Shown here piece after piece: positions 15,861-24,152 of a DNA stretch of 30,772 nucleotides. How positions within the stretch are numbered: position 1 is the first letter of the stretch; every line of letters starts with the position of its first letter. Position numbers and translations under genes: made by a program. The stretch covers positions 1 to 30,772 of the forward strand of contig JBCDIQ010000016.1 in the NCBI GenBank assembly GCA_039024295.1, given 5' to 3'. The notes under the pieces were generated by a model. It did not search any database. It was not told where the DNA came from and saw only the letters and a program-made list of their open reading frames with translations. Origin of the DNA: JBCDIQ01 sp039024295 (GTDB lineage Bacteria > Bacteroidota > Bacteroidia > J057).

Positions 15861-17153
15861 CTAATATAGGGCTTTTTCCATTTCCCACTCATTGGCTTCC
15901 CAAAATTCACGCTCCAATCTTTCCCTGTGATCAGGATGTGCAATTTCAATCAGGGCACGTGCTCGTTGCCGGATATTTTTTCCAAAAAGGAAAGCAGTAC
16001 CGTACTCTGTTACCACATAGTGGACGTGGGCACGGGTAGTTACGACTCCCCCTCCTTTTCTTAAAAACGGGACAATTCTGCTTTCCCCTTGGGAAGTAGT
16101 GGAAGGCAAGGCGATGATGGGTTTTCCTGCTTCTGAGAGAGACGCTCCTCGGATAAAATCCATTTGTCCACCAACCCCGCTGTAGTACCTCAGTCCGATT
16201 GAGTCAGAAACCACCTGGCCGGTAAGGTCTACCTCGATGGCACTATTGATAGCAGTCATCTTGTGACATTTCTTGATGACAGAGATATTATTTACATAAG
16301 CGATATCTAGCATGCGCACTAAAGGGTTGTCGTCGATGAAATCGTATAACCTGCGAGTGCCCATGACAAATCCTCCCACAATTACCCCATGATGGTTCTT
16401 TTTATACTTTCCGGTAATTACGCCTTTTTCAACCAGGTCAATCACGCCATCAGAGAACATCTCACTGTGAATACCGAGGTCTTTGTGACCTTCTAGTGCT
16501 TTCAGGGCGGCATTGGGAATTGCCCCAATGCCCATTTGCAGGGTTGCCCCGTCCTCTATCAGCGAGGCTACTTGCTGACCAATAGCCTGTTGTACAGGGG
16601 TCAATGCAGGTGGATTAAGCTCATATAAAGGAGTATCCACCTCCACAAAAGCATTTAGCTTGCTGATGTGTAGAATGCCATCTCCATGGGAACGAGGCAT
16701 ATTGGGGTTAATCATAGCAATGACGTACTTGGAACATGCTATGGCCGCTAAACTTGTGTCAACGGATACCCCTAAGGAGCAAAACCCATGTTTATCCGGT
16801 GGAGAAATTTGTACCATGGCCACATCCAAGGGTAAATGCCCTCTGCGGAACAATAAAGGTACTTCGGAAAGGAAAATGGGAACATAATCTGCTCGGCCTT
16901 CATTGGTGGCCTGCCTGACATTCGGACCCAGGAAAAGGGAATTCACCCGGAAGCTATCCTTGTACTCGGGCTTGGCATAATCTGCACGGCAGTTGGTGTG
17001 GAGATGGACAATTTCCACACCTCGCAGGCTGTCAGCTCTAGCCACCATGGCATCAATGAGGGGCTGGGGTGCTGCCGCAGCACTGTGTACAAACACACGG
17101 TTATTTGATTGGATGACCTTTACGGCCTCTTCTGGTGAAACAGGATGATACAT
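15861..17153 (-). CDS. Acetyl-CoA hydrolase/CoA-transferase family protein
   Basis: A 430-residue cytoplasmic enzyme of the Cat1/Ach1/4-hydroxybutyrate CoA-transferase family, which moves CoA between acyl groups through a glutamyl-CoA intermediate. The likely catalytic glutamate is Glu231 in GIHSEMFSDG. QMGIGAIPNAA at 206-216 and the CoA-loop motif GVGGQMDFIRGA at 326-337 are intact. Likely pairs are acetyl-CoA with propionate, butyrate or 4-hydroxybutyrate; sequence alone does not decide. The N-terminus starts directly with the fold. A perfect 8-bp inverted repeat at 17161-17181 lies 8 bases upstream of the start codon. The gene is downstream of the polyprenyl glycosylphosphotransferase gene on the same strand, with no functional link apparent. 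Confidence 0.93.
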   Translation of the reverse strand: MYHPVSPEEAVKVIQSNNRVFVHSAAAAPQPLIDAMVARADSLRGVEIVHLHTNCRADYAKPEYKDSFRVNSLFLGPNVRQATNEGRADYVPIFLSEVPLLFRRGHLPLDVAMVQISPPDKHGFCSLGVSVDTSLAAIACSKYVIAMINPNMPRSHGDGILHISKLNAFVEVDTPLYELNPPALTPVQQAIGQQVASLIEDGATLQMGIGAIPNAALKALEGHKDLGIHSEMFSDGVIDLVEKGVITGKYKKNHHGVIVGGFVMGTRRLYDFIDDNPLVRMLDIAYVNNISVIKKCHKMTAINSAIEVDLTGQVVSDSIGLRYYSGVGGQMDFIRGASLSEAGKPIIALPSTTSQGESRIVPFLRKGGGVVTTRAHVHYVVTEYGTAFLFGKNIRQRARALIEIAHPDHRERLEREFWEANEWEMEKALY

Positions 17154-17160
17154 AAATGTT

Positions 17161-17181
17161 AGTTCTTTCAGGCAAAGAACT
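17161..17181 (-). promoter_or_regulatory. Perfect inverted repeat before the CoA-transferase gene
   Basis: AGTTCTTT (17161-17168) and AAAGAACT (17174-17181) are perfect complements around a five-base centre. The site ends 8 bases before the start codon. It could be an operator for a dimeric repressor or, in RNA, a hairpin covering the translation start. No T-run follows, so it is not a terminator. Confidence 0.5.
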
Positions 17182-17225
17182 TCTCGACCATCAGGACAAT
17201 CAATGAGTTAGGTCAGCCTGCTCAG

Positions 17226-18626
17226 TTACTTTCCTCTTCCCTCAACCATTACCACCAGGGTATAGAAAATAATGCGGATATCCAGGGCAAATGACATATT
17301 TTCCAGGTACAATATGTCAAACTTCAGGCGCTCAATCATTTCATCCACATTTTCTGCATACCCATACTTTACCTGCCCCCAAGAGGTGATCCCTGGTCGG
17401 ACCTTGTGCAGGTGCCGGTAGTGAGGCGCACGCTGTACAATCTGGTTGATGAAAAAGGTTCTTTCGGGTCTGGGGCCTACTATGCTCATGTCACCTTTTA
17501 ACACATTCCAAAATTGTGGGAGTTCATCCAGGCGAAGCTGACGAAGAACTTTTCCCACTTTGGTAATCCTGGGGTCTGTGTCGCTGGAAAGTGCAGGTCC
17601 ATGTTTTTCGGCATCCACATACATGGACCTGAATTTATAAATGAAAAAGGGTGCCCCGTTTTTTCCTATTCGTTCCTGCTTGAACATCACCGGGCCCTCA
17701 GAATCCATTTTTATTAAAATGGCCACCACTGCATAAATAGGAAGCAGCAGGATAAGGGCAAAGAGAGCAAAAAAAATGTCGAAGGTTCGCTTGAGGACTT
17801 GCTCCCAAGGCTTGATGATCTGGGGGTAAACCTCAATGAGGGGTTCCCCGAGGATATGGTTCGCCTTTACGCTGCCCACCAAATAATCATAAATGCCAGG
17901 TAATATCTTTATGTAAGCATTAGTTTGATCACACCTTTTGATGACCTCATTGGTCAGGTGCTGTTCGGATTCTTCCAAGGCAATGATGACTTCCTCAATC
18001 TTTCGGGTTCGGATGATGTCCGAGAGGCGTTCAAGCGATCCGAAGTTTTTCAACTTGCCGAAAAATAGGTTATGGCCACAGGAGGATGCGCTCACGAAGC
18101 CCCCAAATTGGTACCCAAGTCCTCGTCTTCTGTTTTCAAGGTCTTCATAAATCCTGAGTGCCCGTGGGCCACAGCCAACAATGAGGGTGGGAAACCCCCA
18201 TTTTCGTTTAGCAATATTAGATTTTGTCCTGGAGGTAATAATAATTCTTACGAAGGCCACACAGCTAAACTGCAAGGACATATAGGTCGTAAGGGTAAAT
18301 CGATATTTGCTATAATCTGGTACCCGGTCGTCCAGAAATACCGAGAAAAAGATGATCAGCACCCCCATAAGGGTGTATTTCAAAATTTGGGTAAATTCAT
18401 CAAGTCTGGACCTGCGAAAGGGTTTTGCATACAAGCCTGCTATGGCATAAACGGCCAACCAGTAACTTGCAATCACGACGGCATTGATAAACTGCTGACT
18501 TTCTAGTGCTTCGTCGCGGTTTTCCAGGACGGTCCTGCGGAGCACCACAAAAAACAGCCATACCCCATAGGATACCATGAAGTCTGCAAGCAGATAAATT
18601 AATACCAGGGTACGCCGTTGGCTCAT
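17226..18626 (-). CDS. Polyprenyl glycosylphosphotransferase (exopolysaccharide initiation)
   Basis: A 466-residue membrane enzyme of the WcaJ/WbaP type that transfers a sugar-1-phosphate from a nucleotide sugar to undecaprenyl phosphate, the first step of a polysaccharide repeat unit. Four hydrophobic segments lie within residues 7-130, followed by a nucleotide-binding-like domain (IVGCGPRALRIY at 149-160). A reentrant segment at 283-305 leads into the catalytic domain with KRTFDI, GPVMFKQERIG, YKFRSM, LRLDELPQFWNVLKGDMSIVGPRP and VRPGITSWGQV. The catalytic pair is Asp367-Glu368. The start codon overlaps the stop of the upstream lipoprotein gene by four bases (ATGA), indicating translational coupling. 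No other capsule genes are adjacent, so the rest of the pathway must be elsewhere. Confidence 0.95.
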   Translation of the reverse strand: MSQRRTLVLIYLLADFMVSYGVWLFFVVLRRTVLENRDEALESQQFINAVVIASYWLAVYAIAGLYAKPFRRSRLDEFTQILKYTLMGVLIIFFSVFLDDRVPDYSKYRFTLTTYMSLQFSCVAFVRIIITSRTKSNIAKRKWGFPTLIVGCGPRALRIYEDLENRRRGLGYQFGGFVSASSCGHNLFFGKLKNFGSLERLSDIIRTRKIEEVIIALEESEQHLTNEVIKRCDQTNAYIKILPGIYDYLVGSVKANHILGEPLIEVYPQIIKPWEQVLKRTFDIFFALFALILLLPIYAVVAILIKMDSEGPVMFKQERIGKNGAPFFIYKFRSMYVDAEKHGPALSSDTDPRITKVGKVLRQLRLDELPQFWNVLKGDMSIVGPRPERTFFINQIVQRAPHYRHLHKVRPGITSWGQVKYGYAENVDEMIERLKFDILYLENMSFALDIRIIFYTLVVMVEGRGK

Positions 18627-19495
18627 ATCAAATCATGTACAATCCGCACATTGTCCAGGAATAAGTCTCCTGGAAGACCGTCTGTATTCGCTTGAATATA
18701 CAACCGAAACTGGGTTACCCCAGAGAGTGCACGCACTTCGTCTGTAAGGTTTACATAAATTTGGGTCCAATCTTCCCGAGGGCGAAACACAATATTTTTA
18801 GGAATAAACTCTCGGGTGGTGGTCTCAACGATGAGTCCTACCTGGAAGGGCACCGTACCACGATAGGTTATTTCTGCAAAAGTTGACCGTGCTCCCGTTT
18901 GTGGTAAGGGAAAAGCAATATTGGTTGCGGTGAGCAGCTCAAAGGTATTGCTCCCAAATTCTACCTGGCCGCACCTCCTGCCTTGGAAGGGAGAAACGGA
19001 GCTAATTCTTATGATGGTAGAAGAAGGAGATGTTAGCAGATTGGCAAAATCAGAGGAGCCGTCCTCAAAGTATTCTTCAAAAGGAAATTTAATGATTGTG
19101 TCTACTGGCAGGTATTGAAATTCTGGGATATACCTGAAGGTGTCCAGGGGTTCAACGTTTATTTCGGTGAGTTCAGATTGAAGAAATAAGTACCTACTTC
19201 TGGCAATGCTCAATCCGCTTTCCACAATCCCTGGAGCAAAAAGGAACCGATTGAAGTCACCGGGGTATACCGGAATGGTAAAGGGAATTTCATATACCCC
19301 TGCAAAATCGGGTCCTTGGTCCAGCCAAATGTCTTTGATGGCAATATTGGACCTTTCACTGCCGCCTGGGCGTACTTGTACCCGGGCCTCGGAGACTTCG
19401 ATGTAGATAGGAAGTTCTTCCTCCGGGTTAATGAGATCGCAGCCTGCGATCAGCAGCAGGGTTAAACATGCGAACAACACCTCGGTTAATTTCAT
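18623..19495 (-). CDS. Lipoprotein of unknown function with jelly-roll-like C-terminus
   Basis: A 290-residue protein. The signal peptide ends in a clear lipobox LIAGC with Cys19 as the lipidated residue. No family was recognised. The protein is beta-rich: residues about 28-135 contain strand-like segments, and the part from 140 to 290 (EEYFEDGSSDFANLL, GRRCGQVEF, FRLYIQANTDGLPGDLFLDNVRIV) looks like a carbohydrate-binding-module-like jelly roll, where a final LDNVRI strand is common. The gene overlaps the glycosylphosphotransferase gene by four bases, which suggests a role linked to surface polysaccharide, perhaps binding it. It is transcribed divergently from the Ycf48-repeat lipoprotein, with 54 bases between start codons. 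Confidence 0.8.
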   Translation of the reverse strand: MKLTEVLFACLTLLLIAGCDLINPEEELPIYIEVSEARVQVRPGGSERSNIAIKDIWLDQGPDFAGVYEIPFTIPVYPGDFNRFLFAPGIVESGLSIARSRYLFLQSELTEINVEPLDTFRYIPEFQYLPVDTIIKFPFEEYFEDGSSDFANLLTSPSSTIIRISSVSPFQGRRCGQVEFGSNTFELLTATNIAFPLPQTGARSTFAEITYRGTVPFQVGLIVETTTREFIPKNIVFRPREDWTQIYVNLTDEVRALSGVTQFRLYIQANTDGLPGDLFLDNVRIVHDLI

Positions 19496-19549
19496 AGGAA
19501 TAATTTATGACTTGCAAATATAAGATAAAAAGCCGCTATTTTGGGAGAT

Positions 19550-20509
19550 ATGAAGCGATTTTGGCACCTGTGTTGGACATGGCTCTTATTACTTCTTTTG
19601 CCAGCTTGTGCAGATAAAATTGATCCGGCCTGGGAAGAATTACCCGTTCCGGTGGATGAGGCCCTGCATGATATACTGTTTATCGATGAAAAGGAAGGAT
19701 TCGTGGCCGGAGGAAGTAGATGGGAGCGTGATCGCATGCTTCGAACCCTGGACGGAGGTCAATCCTGGGAAGTATTTCCTGAGGTATATGGCAAAAGCTT
19801 GTTGGGGATTGCTGCAAGGGATATTCACACGTGGTGGACCTCTGGGGTAGACGGAAAAGTGCTTCGCTATCAGGAAGATGAACCGGTGGAGGTAGATCAG
19901 TTATTTTATTGGACCCCTATGCATGCCTTGGCTTACTCAGGAGATAGCCTGTTGGTTTCTGTGGGGGGAGATGGGTATAGCTTTGGCCAAATTGCAAAGT
20001 CTTTAGACAATGGGAATACCTGGGCATTGGTAGATACCTTTAGTTTTGAATTGAGAGATGTGGATTTTTCCTTAAACAGCCGCTTGGTTACCTGCGGGTA
20101 TGGGGCGATCATGTATTCGGATGATCAGGGCCTGAACTGGCAGTTTTCGGATGCAGAAGGAGAATTTTTTTCGGCGATAGATTTTCCCTCTCCCAAAAAG
20201 GGATACGCAGTGGGTCGAACCGGGCATATTTATGTTACAGACGATGGAGGGGCTACCTGGAAGCAACAACGAAATGGGGATTCATTGCTTAAAAATCGAC
20301 ACCGATACAACGATGTCATGTTCATTGATCCTGAAATTGGGTATGTGGCAGGAGATGAAGGAGTACTTTTGCGCACCACGGATGGGGGAGATAGCTGGAA
20401 AGAAGTCAGCACCCAAACCGAAGATGATTTCCTGGCAGTAAGTGTTCCTGTTCCGGGGGTGGGATACGTCAGTACGAGCACCGGACGTGTATTCCGGTTT
20501 AGGGAATGA
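19550..20509 (+). CDS. Lipoprotein with Ycf48/BNR-type repeats
   Basis: A 319-residue protein from the ATG at 19550, with a GGGAG stretch just before it. A signal peptide ends in a lipobox LLPAC. The mature part is a predicted beta-propeller: five repeats carry the [ST]-x-D-x-G-x-[STN]-W motif (TLDGGQSW, SLDNGNTW, SDDQGLNW, TDDGGATW and TTDGGDSW), each preceded by strands such as GYAVGRTGHIYVT and GYVAGDEGVLLRT. This is the Ycf48/HCF136-like or BNR (sialidase-type) fold without catalytic residues. In Bacteroidota such lipoproteins are common, and their ligands are unknown. The frame is open from a TTG at 19541, which is not a likely start. Confidence 0.9.
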   Translation: MKRFWHLCWTWLLLLLLPACADKIDPAWEELPVPVDEALHDILFIDEKEGFVAGGSRWERDRMLRTLDGGQSWEVFPEVYGKSLLGIAARDIHTWWTSGVDGKVLRYQEDEPVEVDQLFYWTPMHALAYSGDSLLVSVGGDGYSFGQIAKSLDNGNTWALVDTFSFELRDVDFSLNSRLVTCGYGAIMYSDDQGLNWQFSDAEGEFFSAIDFPSPKKGYAVGRTGHIYVTDDGGATWKQQRNGDSLLKNRHRYNDVMFIDPEIGYVAGDEGVLLRTTDGGDSWKEVSTQTEDDFLAVSVPVPGVGYVSTSTGRVFRFRE

Positions 20510-20548
20510 GCAGAAGTGTAAGCTAACCGAAGAATCGTGTAGGAAAAA

Positions 20549-20556
20549 TACCTTAG
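20549..20556 (+). promoter_or_regulatory. Possible -7 box TACCTTAG for the NlpC/P60 gene
   Basis: The same octamer as at 7830, one base from TAnnTTTG, 76 bases before the ATG at 20632. Both sites are also followed by a TGGCGTT within about 25 bases. A GC-rich hairpin candidate (CCGGG at 20587-20591 with CCCGG at 20599-20603) would sit in the leader. Confidence 0.35.
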
Positions 20557-20631
20557 TTTAGGCCTAATTTGGCGTTATAGTTACAGCCGGGGGATTTTCC
20601 CGGAACATGCTTACCCGAAAAGACTCGAACG

Positions 20632-21306
20632 ATGATTCGCTTGCACTCGATTTCAACTTGTTCGCTTTGTTTGCTATTGCTGCTTATAGGCTTAAGTGCC
20701 TGTTCCACAACCAAAAAGGCAGATAAGTATGGCTACCTCCTGGATAAAAACAGCCGTAAAACTGTTTCTGGGACCACCTATTCGTCGAGGGAGCCATTTA
20801 TGACGATAGATATTGCCGTGCTGGATACAGTGGGCAAGCGTCCGGTTGTACCTGATAGCCCTCCCATTGTTGTCAATAAACCCAAGCCAAGGTCCAAGCC
20901 AGCTCCTGAAAAAGAGGTGAAATCTACCAAGGTTACCAAGAGACTGATCAAGACGGCACATTCTTATATTGGAACGCCCTACAAATATGGAGGGACGAGC
21001 CGAAAAGGAATTGATTGTTCAGGCTTGGTGTTTTTAAGTTATCAGTCTGTTAAACGAAAAGTTCCCCGCTCTTCTTCCCAGCTTTCCAAAACAGGGAAAG
21101 TGGTTAAGAAAGGCAAAATCTCCCCGGGAGACCTAGTATTTTTTAGCACAGGTAATGGAAGCCGAATCAACCATGTAGGGATGGTAACCAAGGTTAGAGG
21201 CCGAGAAGTAACATTTATTCATGCAACCGTCAGTCGTGGTGTTCGGGAGGACACCCTTGATGATGGCTATTGGAGTAAACGATACCGGAAGGCCCGCCGA
21301 ATCTGA
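20632..21306 (+). CDS. NlpC/P60 (C40) lipoprotein endopeptidase
   Basis: A 224-residue lipoprotein with lipobox LSAC (Cys24). A 75-residue low-complexity linker rich in K, P and S leads to the C40 domain at about 102-224. Catalytic Cys129 is in GIDCSGLV, His181 in INHVGMV and the third residue is His197 in FIHATVSRGV; the motif TPYKYGGTS precedes the Cys. These enzymes cut peptide bonds in peptidoglycan stems, typically D-Glu to diamino acid, and act in cell-wall remodelling. Being a lipoprotein it would be held at the membrane facing the periplasm. It is a probable substrate of the Lgt encoded at 1645. A full-consensus promoter box for the next gene lies 22 bases after it. Confidence 0.95.
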   Translation: MIRLHSISTCSLCLLLLLIGLSACSTTKKADKYGYLLDKNSRKTVSGTTYSSREPFMTIDIAVLDTVGKRPVVPDSPPIVVNKPKPRSKPAPEKEVKSTKVTKRLIKTAHSYIGTPYKYGGTSRKGIDCSGLVFLSYQSVKRKVPRSSSQLSKTGKVVKKGKISPGDLVFFSTGNGSRINHVGMVTKVRGREVTFIHATVSRGVREDTLDDGYWSKRYRKARRI

Positions 21307-21327
21307 TATTTTCCCGTATTTTTTGTG

Positions 21328-21335
21328 TATCTTTG
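21328..21335 (+). promoter_or_regulatory. Consensus -7 promoter box TATCTTTG
   Basis: A perfect TAnnTTTG match 32 bases upstream of the GT2 start codon; transcription would begin near 21342. No clear TTG is found at the usual -33 distance. Confidence 0.5.
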
Positions 21336-21367
21336 TGCCCCATTATTAAGAGCCAAAAATACGCTTT

Positions 21368-22336
21368 ATGGACTTGTCTGTTGTCATTCCTCTATATAAT
21401 GAAGAAGAGTCCCTCCCTGAATTGGTGACTTGGATTGATCGCGTAGTAAAGGAAAAAGGATATTCACATGAGGTTATCCTGGTGGATGACGGCAGCAAGG
21501 ATAAATCCTGGGAAGTAATTGAAAACCTTGGAACCCAATTTTCTGAGGTACGTGGCATCCGGTTCCAGCGTAATTATGGTAAATCTGCTGCTTTGCACGT
21601 AGGATTTGAAGCTGCTGAAGGGGATGTGGTGATCACCATGGATGCTGATTTGCAGGATAGCCCTGATGAAATCCCTGAACTATACCGGCTAATTACCGAA
21701 GAAGGATATGACTTGATCTCCGGATATAAGCAGAAACGCTATGATCCGATCTCTAAGACTATCCCTTCTAAGTTTTTCAACTATGTGACCCGCATTGTAT
21801 CGGGGATTCATAACCTTCATGATTTCAACTGTGGCCTAAAGTCTTACCGAAAGGAAGTGGTCAAAAACATTGAGCTGTACAGCGAAATGCACCGTTATAT
21901 TCCTGTTCTGGCCAAATGGGCAGGATTTGATAAAATCGGAGAAAAAGTTGTGGAACACCGTGCCAGAAAATACGGTACCACAAAATTTGGCTTAAACCGC
22001 TTTGTAAACGGATTTTTGGACTTGATCACTATTACCTTTACAGAAAAATACCTCAAGCGCCCGATGCACTTTTTTGGTACTTGGGGGGTGTTTTTTGCTA
22101 TGATCGGAGGATGTGTGTTGGTATACTTGGCATTTATCCGTCTGGTGCTGGGAATTTGGATTTCTCATCGAATTCCCGCTCTTCTATTTGGTTCCTCTAC
22201 CTTCTTGTTGGGCATGATTTTGCTTTCTACCGGTTTGCTTGCCGAACTCATGAGCCGTAATTCAACAAGAAGAAATGAATATAAAATCAAGGATCGGCTG
22301 GAAAACACCAATCAGCAAATTTCCTTCAAAAATTAA
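21368..22336 (+). CDS. GT2 glycosyltransferase, GtrB/DPM1-like
   Basis: A 322-residue membrane-associated glycosyltransferase of family 2. The N-terminal GT-A domain (about 1-225) has VVIPLYNEE at 5-13, VDDGSKD at 39-45 and the metal-binding DAD at 92-94 in MDADLQD. Two C-terminal membrane segments lie at about 235-258 and 266-292. This layout is that of bactoprenol glucosyltransferases and dolichol-phosphate mannose synthases, which transfer a sugar from UDP- or GDP-sugar to a polyprenyl phosphate on the cytoplasmic face. The product would be a lipid-linked sugar donor for decorating surface glycans or proteins. It is followed by an epimerase gene, but the 134-base gap contains repeats, so cotranscription is uncertain. 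Confidence 0.95.
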   Translation: MDLSVVIPLYNEEESLPELVTWIDRVVKEKGYSHEVILVDDGSKDKSWEVIENLGTQFSEVRGIRFQRNYGKSAALHVGFEAAEGDVVITMDADLQDSPDEIPELYRLITEEGYDLISGYKQKRYDPISKTIPSKFFNYVTRIVSGIHNLHDFNCGLKSYRKEVVKNIELYSEMHRYIPVLAKWAGFDKIGEKVVEHRARKYGTTKFGLNRFVNGFLDLITITFTEKYLKRPMHFFGTWGVFFAMIGGCVLVYLAFIRLVLGIWISHRIPALLFGSSTFLLGMILLSTGLLAELMSRNSTRRNEYKIKDRLENTNQQISFKN

Positions 22337-22434
22337 TATGGCTTTCAGGATTCAGTTGCTAGAAAGTGAGGTCGAATGTCACGCTGAAAACTGATACTTG
22401 AAGACCCAAACCCGAACCTTTTTTCCTTGAGCCT

Positions 22435-22462
22435 CAAACCTAATACCTAAAAGCTAATAGCT
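22435..22462 (+). repeat. Decayed heptanucleotide array before the epimerase gene
   Basis: Four consecutive 7-base units, caaacct, aatacct, aaaagct and aatagct, share the pattern nAnANCT and end 8 bases before the ATG at 22471. A further period-7 pattern may cover 22382-22416 (cgctgaa, aactgat, acttgaa, gacccaa, acccgaa). Both are more degenerate than the arrays at 4032 and 28486. Confidence 0.5.
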
Positions 22463-22470
22463 CTATTCTT

Positions 22471-23529
22471 ATGAACCACTACCTCGTTTCCGGCGGCTGC
22501 GGATTTGTTGGCCGCAACATGGCCAAGCATTTATACAAGACGACCTCAGATACCATCATCATTGTAGACGACCTTTCCGTAGGGGTGGGGGTAGAAACCT
22601 GGCTAGGGTGCGAAGAACTATTTGGGAGTTTATCCCCTGCGCGCATAGAAGGAAATATTGAGTATTGGGGAGCAGAGGAGCGGTTTGTATTCTGGAAAGG
22701 AGATTTTCGGCACTTTCTTCGGCATATGCTGGACGGAGAAAACTGGTTAAAAGATACCTTTGGTGTTACCCGCTTTCAAGATGTCTTTCACTTTGCTGCG
22801 ATTGTTGGGGGACGGGCAAAAATTGATGGTGACCCGATGATGGTGGCCTTGGATCTTTCTATAGATGCAGAATTTTTCTATTGGGCAGTTCGGCACAAGC
22901 CTGCACGGGTAATGTTCCCTAGTTCTAGTGCTGCTTATCCGGTCAATCTTCAGGGAGAAAAAGGCTTTGTGGCCCTGGCGGAAACTGATATTGACTTTGA
23001 AACTGGAAACCTGGGACAGCCTGATATGACCTATGGGTGGTCCAAGCTTACCGGGGAATACTTAGCTCGAATTGCCGCCAAGTATTACGACCTTCACGTT
23101 GCCTGTGTGCGCCCATTTTCTGGCTACGGCGAAGATCAGGACCTGAGTTACCCTATTCCTGCCATTGCAGCTCGTGCTGCCGGAAAAGAAGATCCCTTCG
23201 AGGTCTGGGGAACGGGTAAGCAAGGTAGAGATTTCGTTCACATCGACGACTGCATTGATTGTATCCTGTTTGCGCTTGACAATATCAAGGATGGCTCAGC
23301 CATCAACATTGGCTCTGGAAAAATCACTTCTTTTCTGGAGATCATTGATCTGTTCACGGAATTTGCCGGGTACCAACCCACCATCAAGCCACTATTGCAT
23401 AAGCCAGTGGGCGTACATGCGCGCCATGCGAACATGGACTACGTATTTGACTCCCTCGGGTGGAAGCCCAAAATTTCCCTTCGTGAGGGAATGAAACGGG
23501 TGTATGAGCAGTCTGTTAAGAATTTGTAG
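22471..23529 (+). CDS. NAD-dependent nucleotide-sugar epimerase/dehydratase
   Basis: A 352-residue extended SDR. GGCGFVG at 8-14 binds NAD; the active site is Ser151-153 with Tyr188 and Lys192 (YGWSK). RPFSGYG and WGTGKQGRDFVHIDDC are typical substrate- and cofactor-side motifs of sugar epimerases. Relatives include UDP-glucose 4-epimerases and GDP-mannose epimerases; a specific substrate cannot be called. A DP-rich insertion at about 42-70 (WLGCEELFG...EYWGAEERF) is longer than in GalE. The role is probably making a sugar nucleotide for surface polysaccharide, in line with the GT2 gene upstream. Confidence 0.92.
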   Translation: MNHYLVSGGCGFVGRNMAKHLYKTTSDTIIIVDDLSVGVGVETWLGCEELFGSLSPARIEGNIEYWGAEERFVFWKGDFRHFLRHMLDGENWLKDTFGVTRFQDVFHFAAIVGGRAKIDGDPMMVALDLSIDAEFFYWAVRHKPARVMFPSSSAAYPVNLQGEKGFVALAETDIDFETGNLGQPDMTYGWSKLTGEYLARIAAKYYDLHVACVRPFSGYGEDQDLSYPIPAIAARAAGKEDPFEVWGTGKQGRDFVHIDDCIDCILFALDNIKDGSAINIGSGKITSFLEIIDLFTEFAGYQPTIKPLLHKPVGVHARHANMDYVFDSLGWKPKISLREGMKRVYEQSVKNL

Positions 23530-23532
23530 GAA

Positions 23533-24123
23533 TCACACTTGCATTAGCTTCAGAAAATCAAACTCGAACCCCGGCATAATATCTTCTCCAGTCAGTGTTC
23601 GTTGAAACCCTTCCAGCTTTTCAGGTTCTCCGGCTTGGTGATAGACGTGGATATGCTCGTTTTCTGGATCCACAAGCCATCCCAAGCGCACCCCATTAGC
23701 GATCCATTCTTCCATTTTATCTTGAAGGCGGGGAAGGCTGTCAGTTTCCGACTTGACTTCTACAATGAAATCAGGAACTGTAGGAAGAAACTTCTTTTTC
23801 ACCTCATGAGGAATGGAATCCCATTTCTGCTGATTGAGCCAACTCGCATCTGGTGACCTCATAGCACCATTTGGTAAAATAAAACCCGTGGATGAGCTAA
23901 AAGATGCACCCAAGTGGGATTTGTCACACCAATCGGTAATTGCATGAATAAATTTTGACTCATAATAGCCGGAATACCCACCAGCAGGAGACATAACCAC
24001 AATATTTTGGTCAGCATCCCGCTCAATTTGCAGGTAACTATTCTCTTGGCAGAATTCAAAGAATTCGTCTTCCGTCATGTTCTCTGAATAATTTTTTATG
24101 GAGTGTCCTTCGAAAATGATCAT
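23533..24123 (-). CDS. Uma2-family (DUF820) restriction-like nuclease, copy 1
   Basis: A 196-residue protein of the Uma2/DUF820 group, a PD-(D/E)xK-type nuclease fold whose cellular role is unproven. Conserved family positions visible are SPDASW at 90-95 and PDFIVEVKS at 117-125, with Asp92, Asp118, Glu122 and Lys124 as the candidate metal-site set. The N-terminal part (MTEDEFFEFCQEN) matches the family's first helix. It lies four bases from the end of the convergent epimerase gene. It is a tandem paralogue, roughly 80% identical, of the gene at 24153 and lies downstream of it after 29 bases. Confidence 0.92.
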   Translation of the reverse strand: MIIFEGHSIKNYSENMTEDEFFEFCQENSYLQIERDADQNIVVMSPAGGYSGYYESKFIHAITDWCDKSHLGASFSSSTGFILPNGAMRSPDASWLNQQKWDSIPHEVKKKFLPTVPDFIVEVKSETDSLPRLQDKMEEWIANGVRLGWLVDPENEHIHVYHQAGEPEKLEGFQRTLTGEDIMPGFEFDFLKLMQV

Positions 24124-24152
24124 AATTCATTCATTTTGATGGCCGTAAGCAA

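Noticed and set aside
20606..20722. Overlapping upstream reading frame before the NlpC/P60 gene
   Set aside because: It runs out of frame into the signal-peptide coding region and encodes nothing recognisable.
23859..24059. Antisense and alternative-frame open frames within the Uma2 genes
   Set aside because: They recur in both copies only because the genes are paralogous; the Uma2 frame carries the conserved residues and the silent changes.
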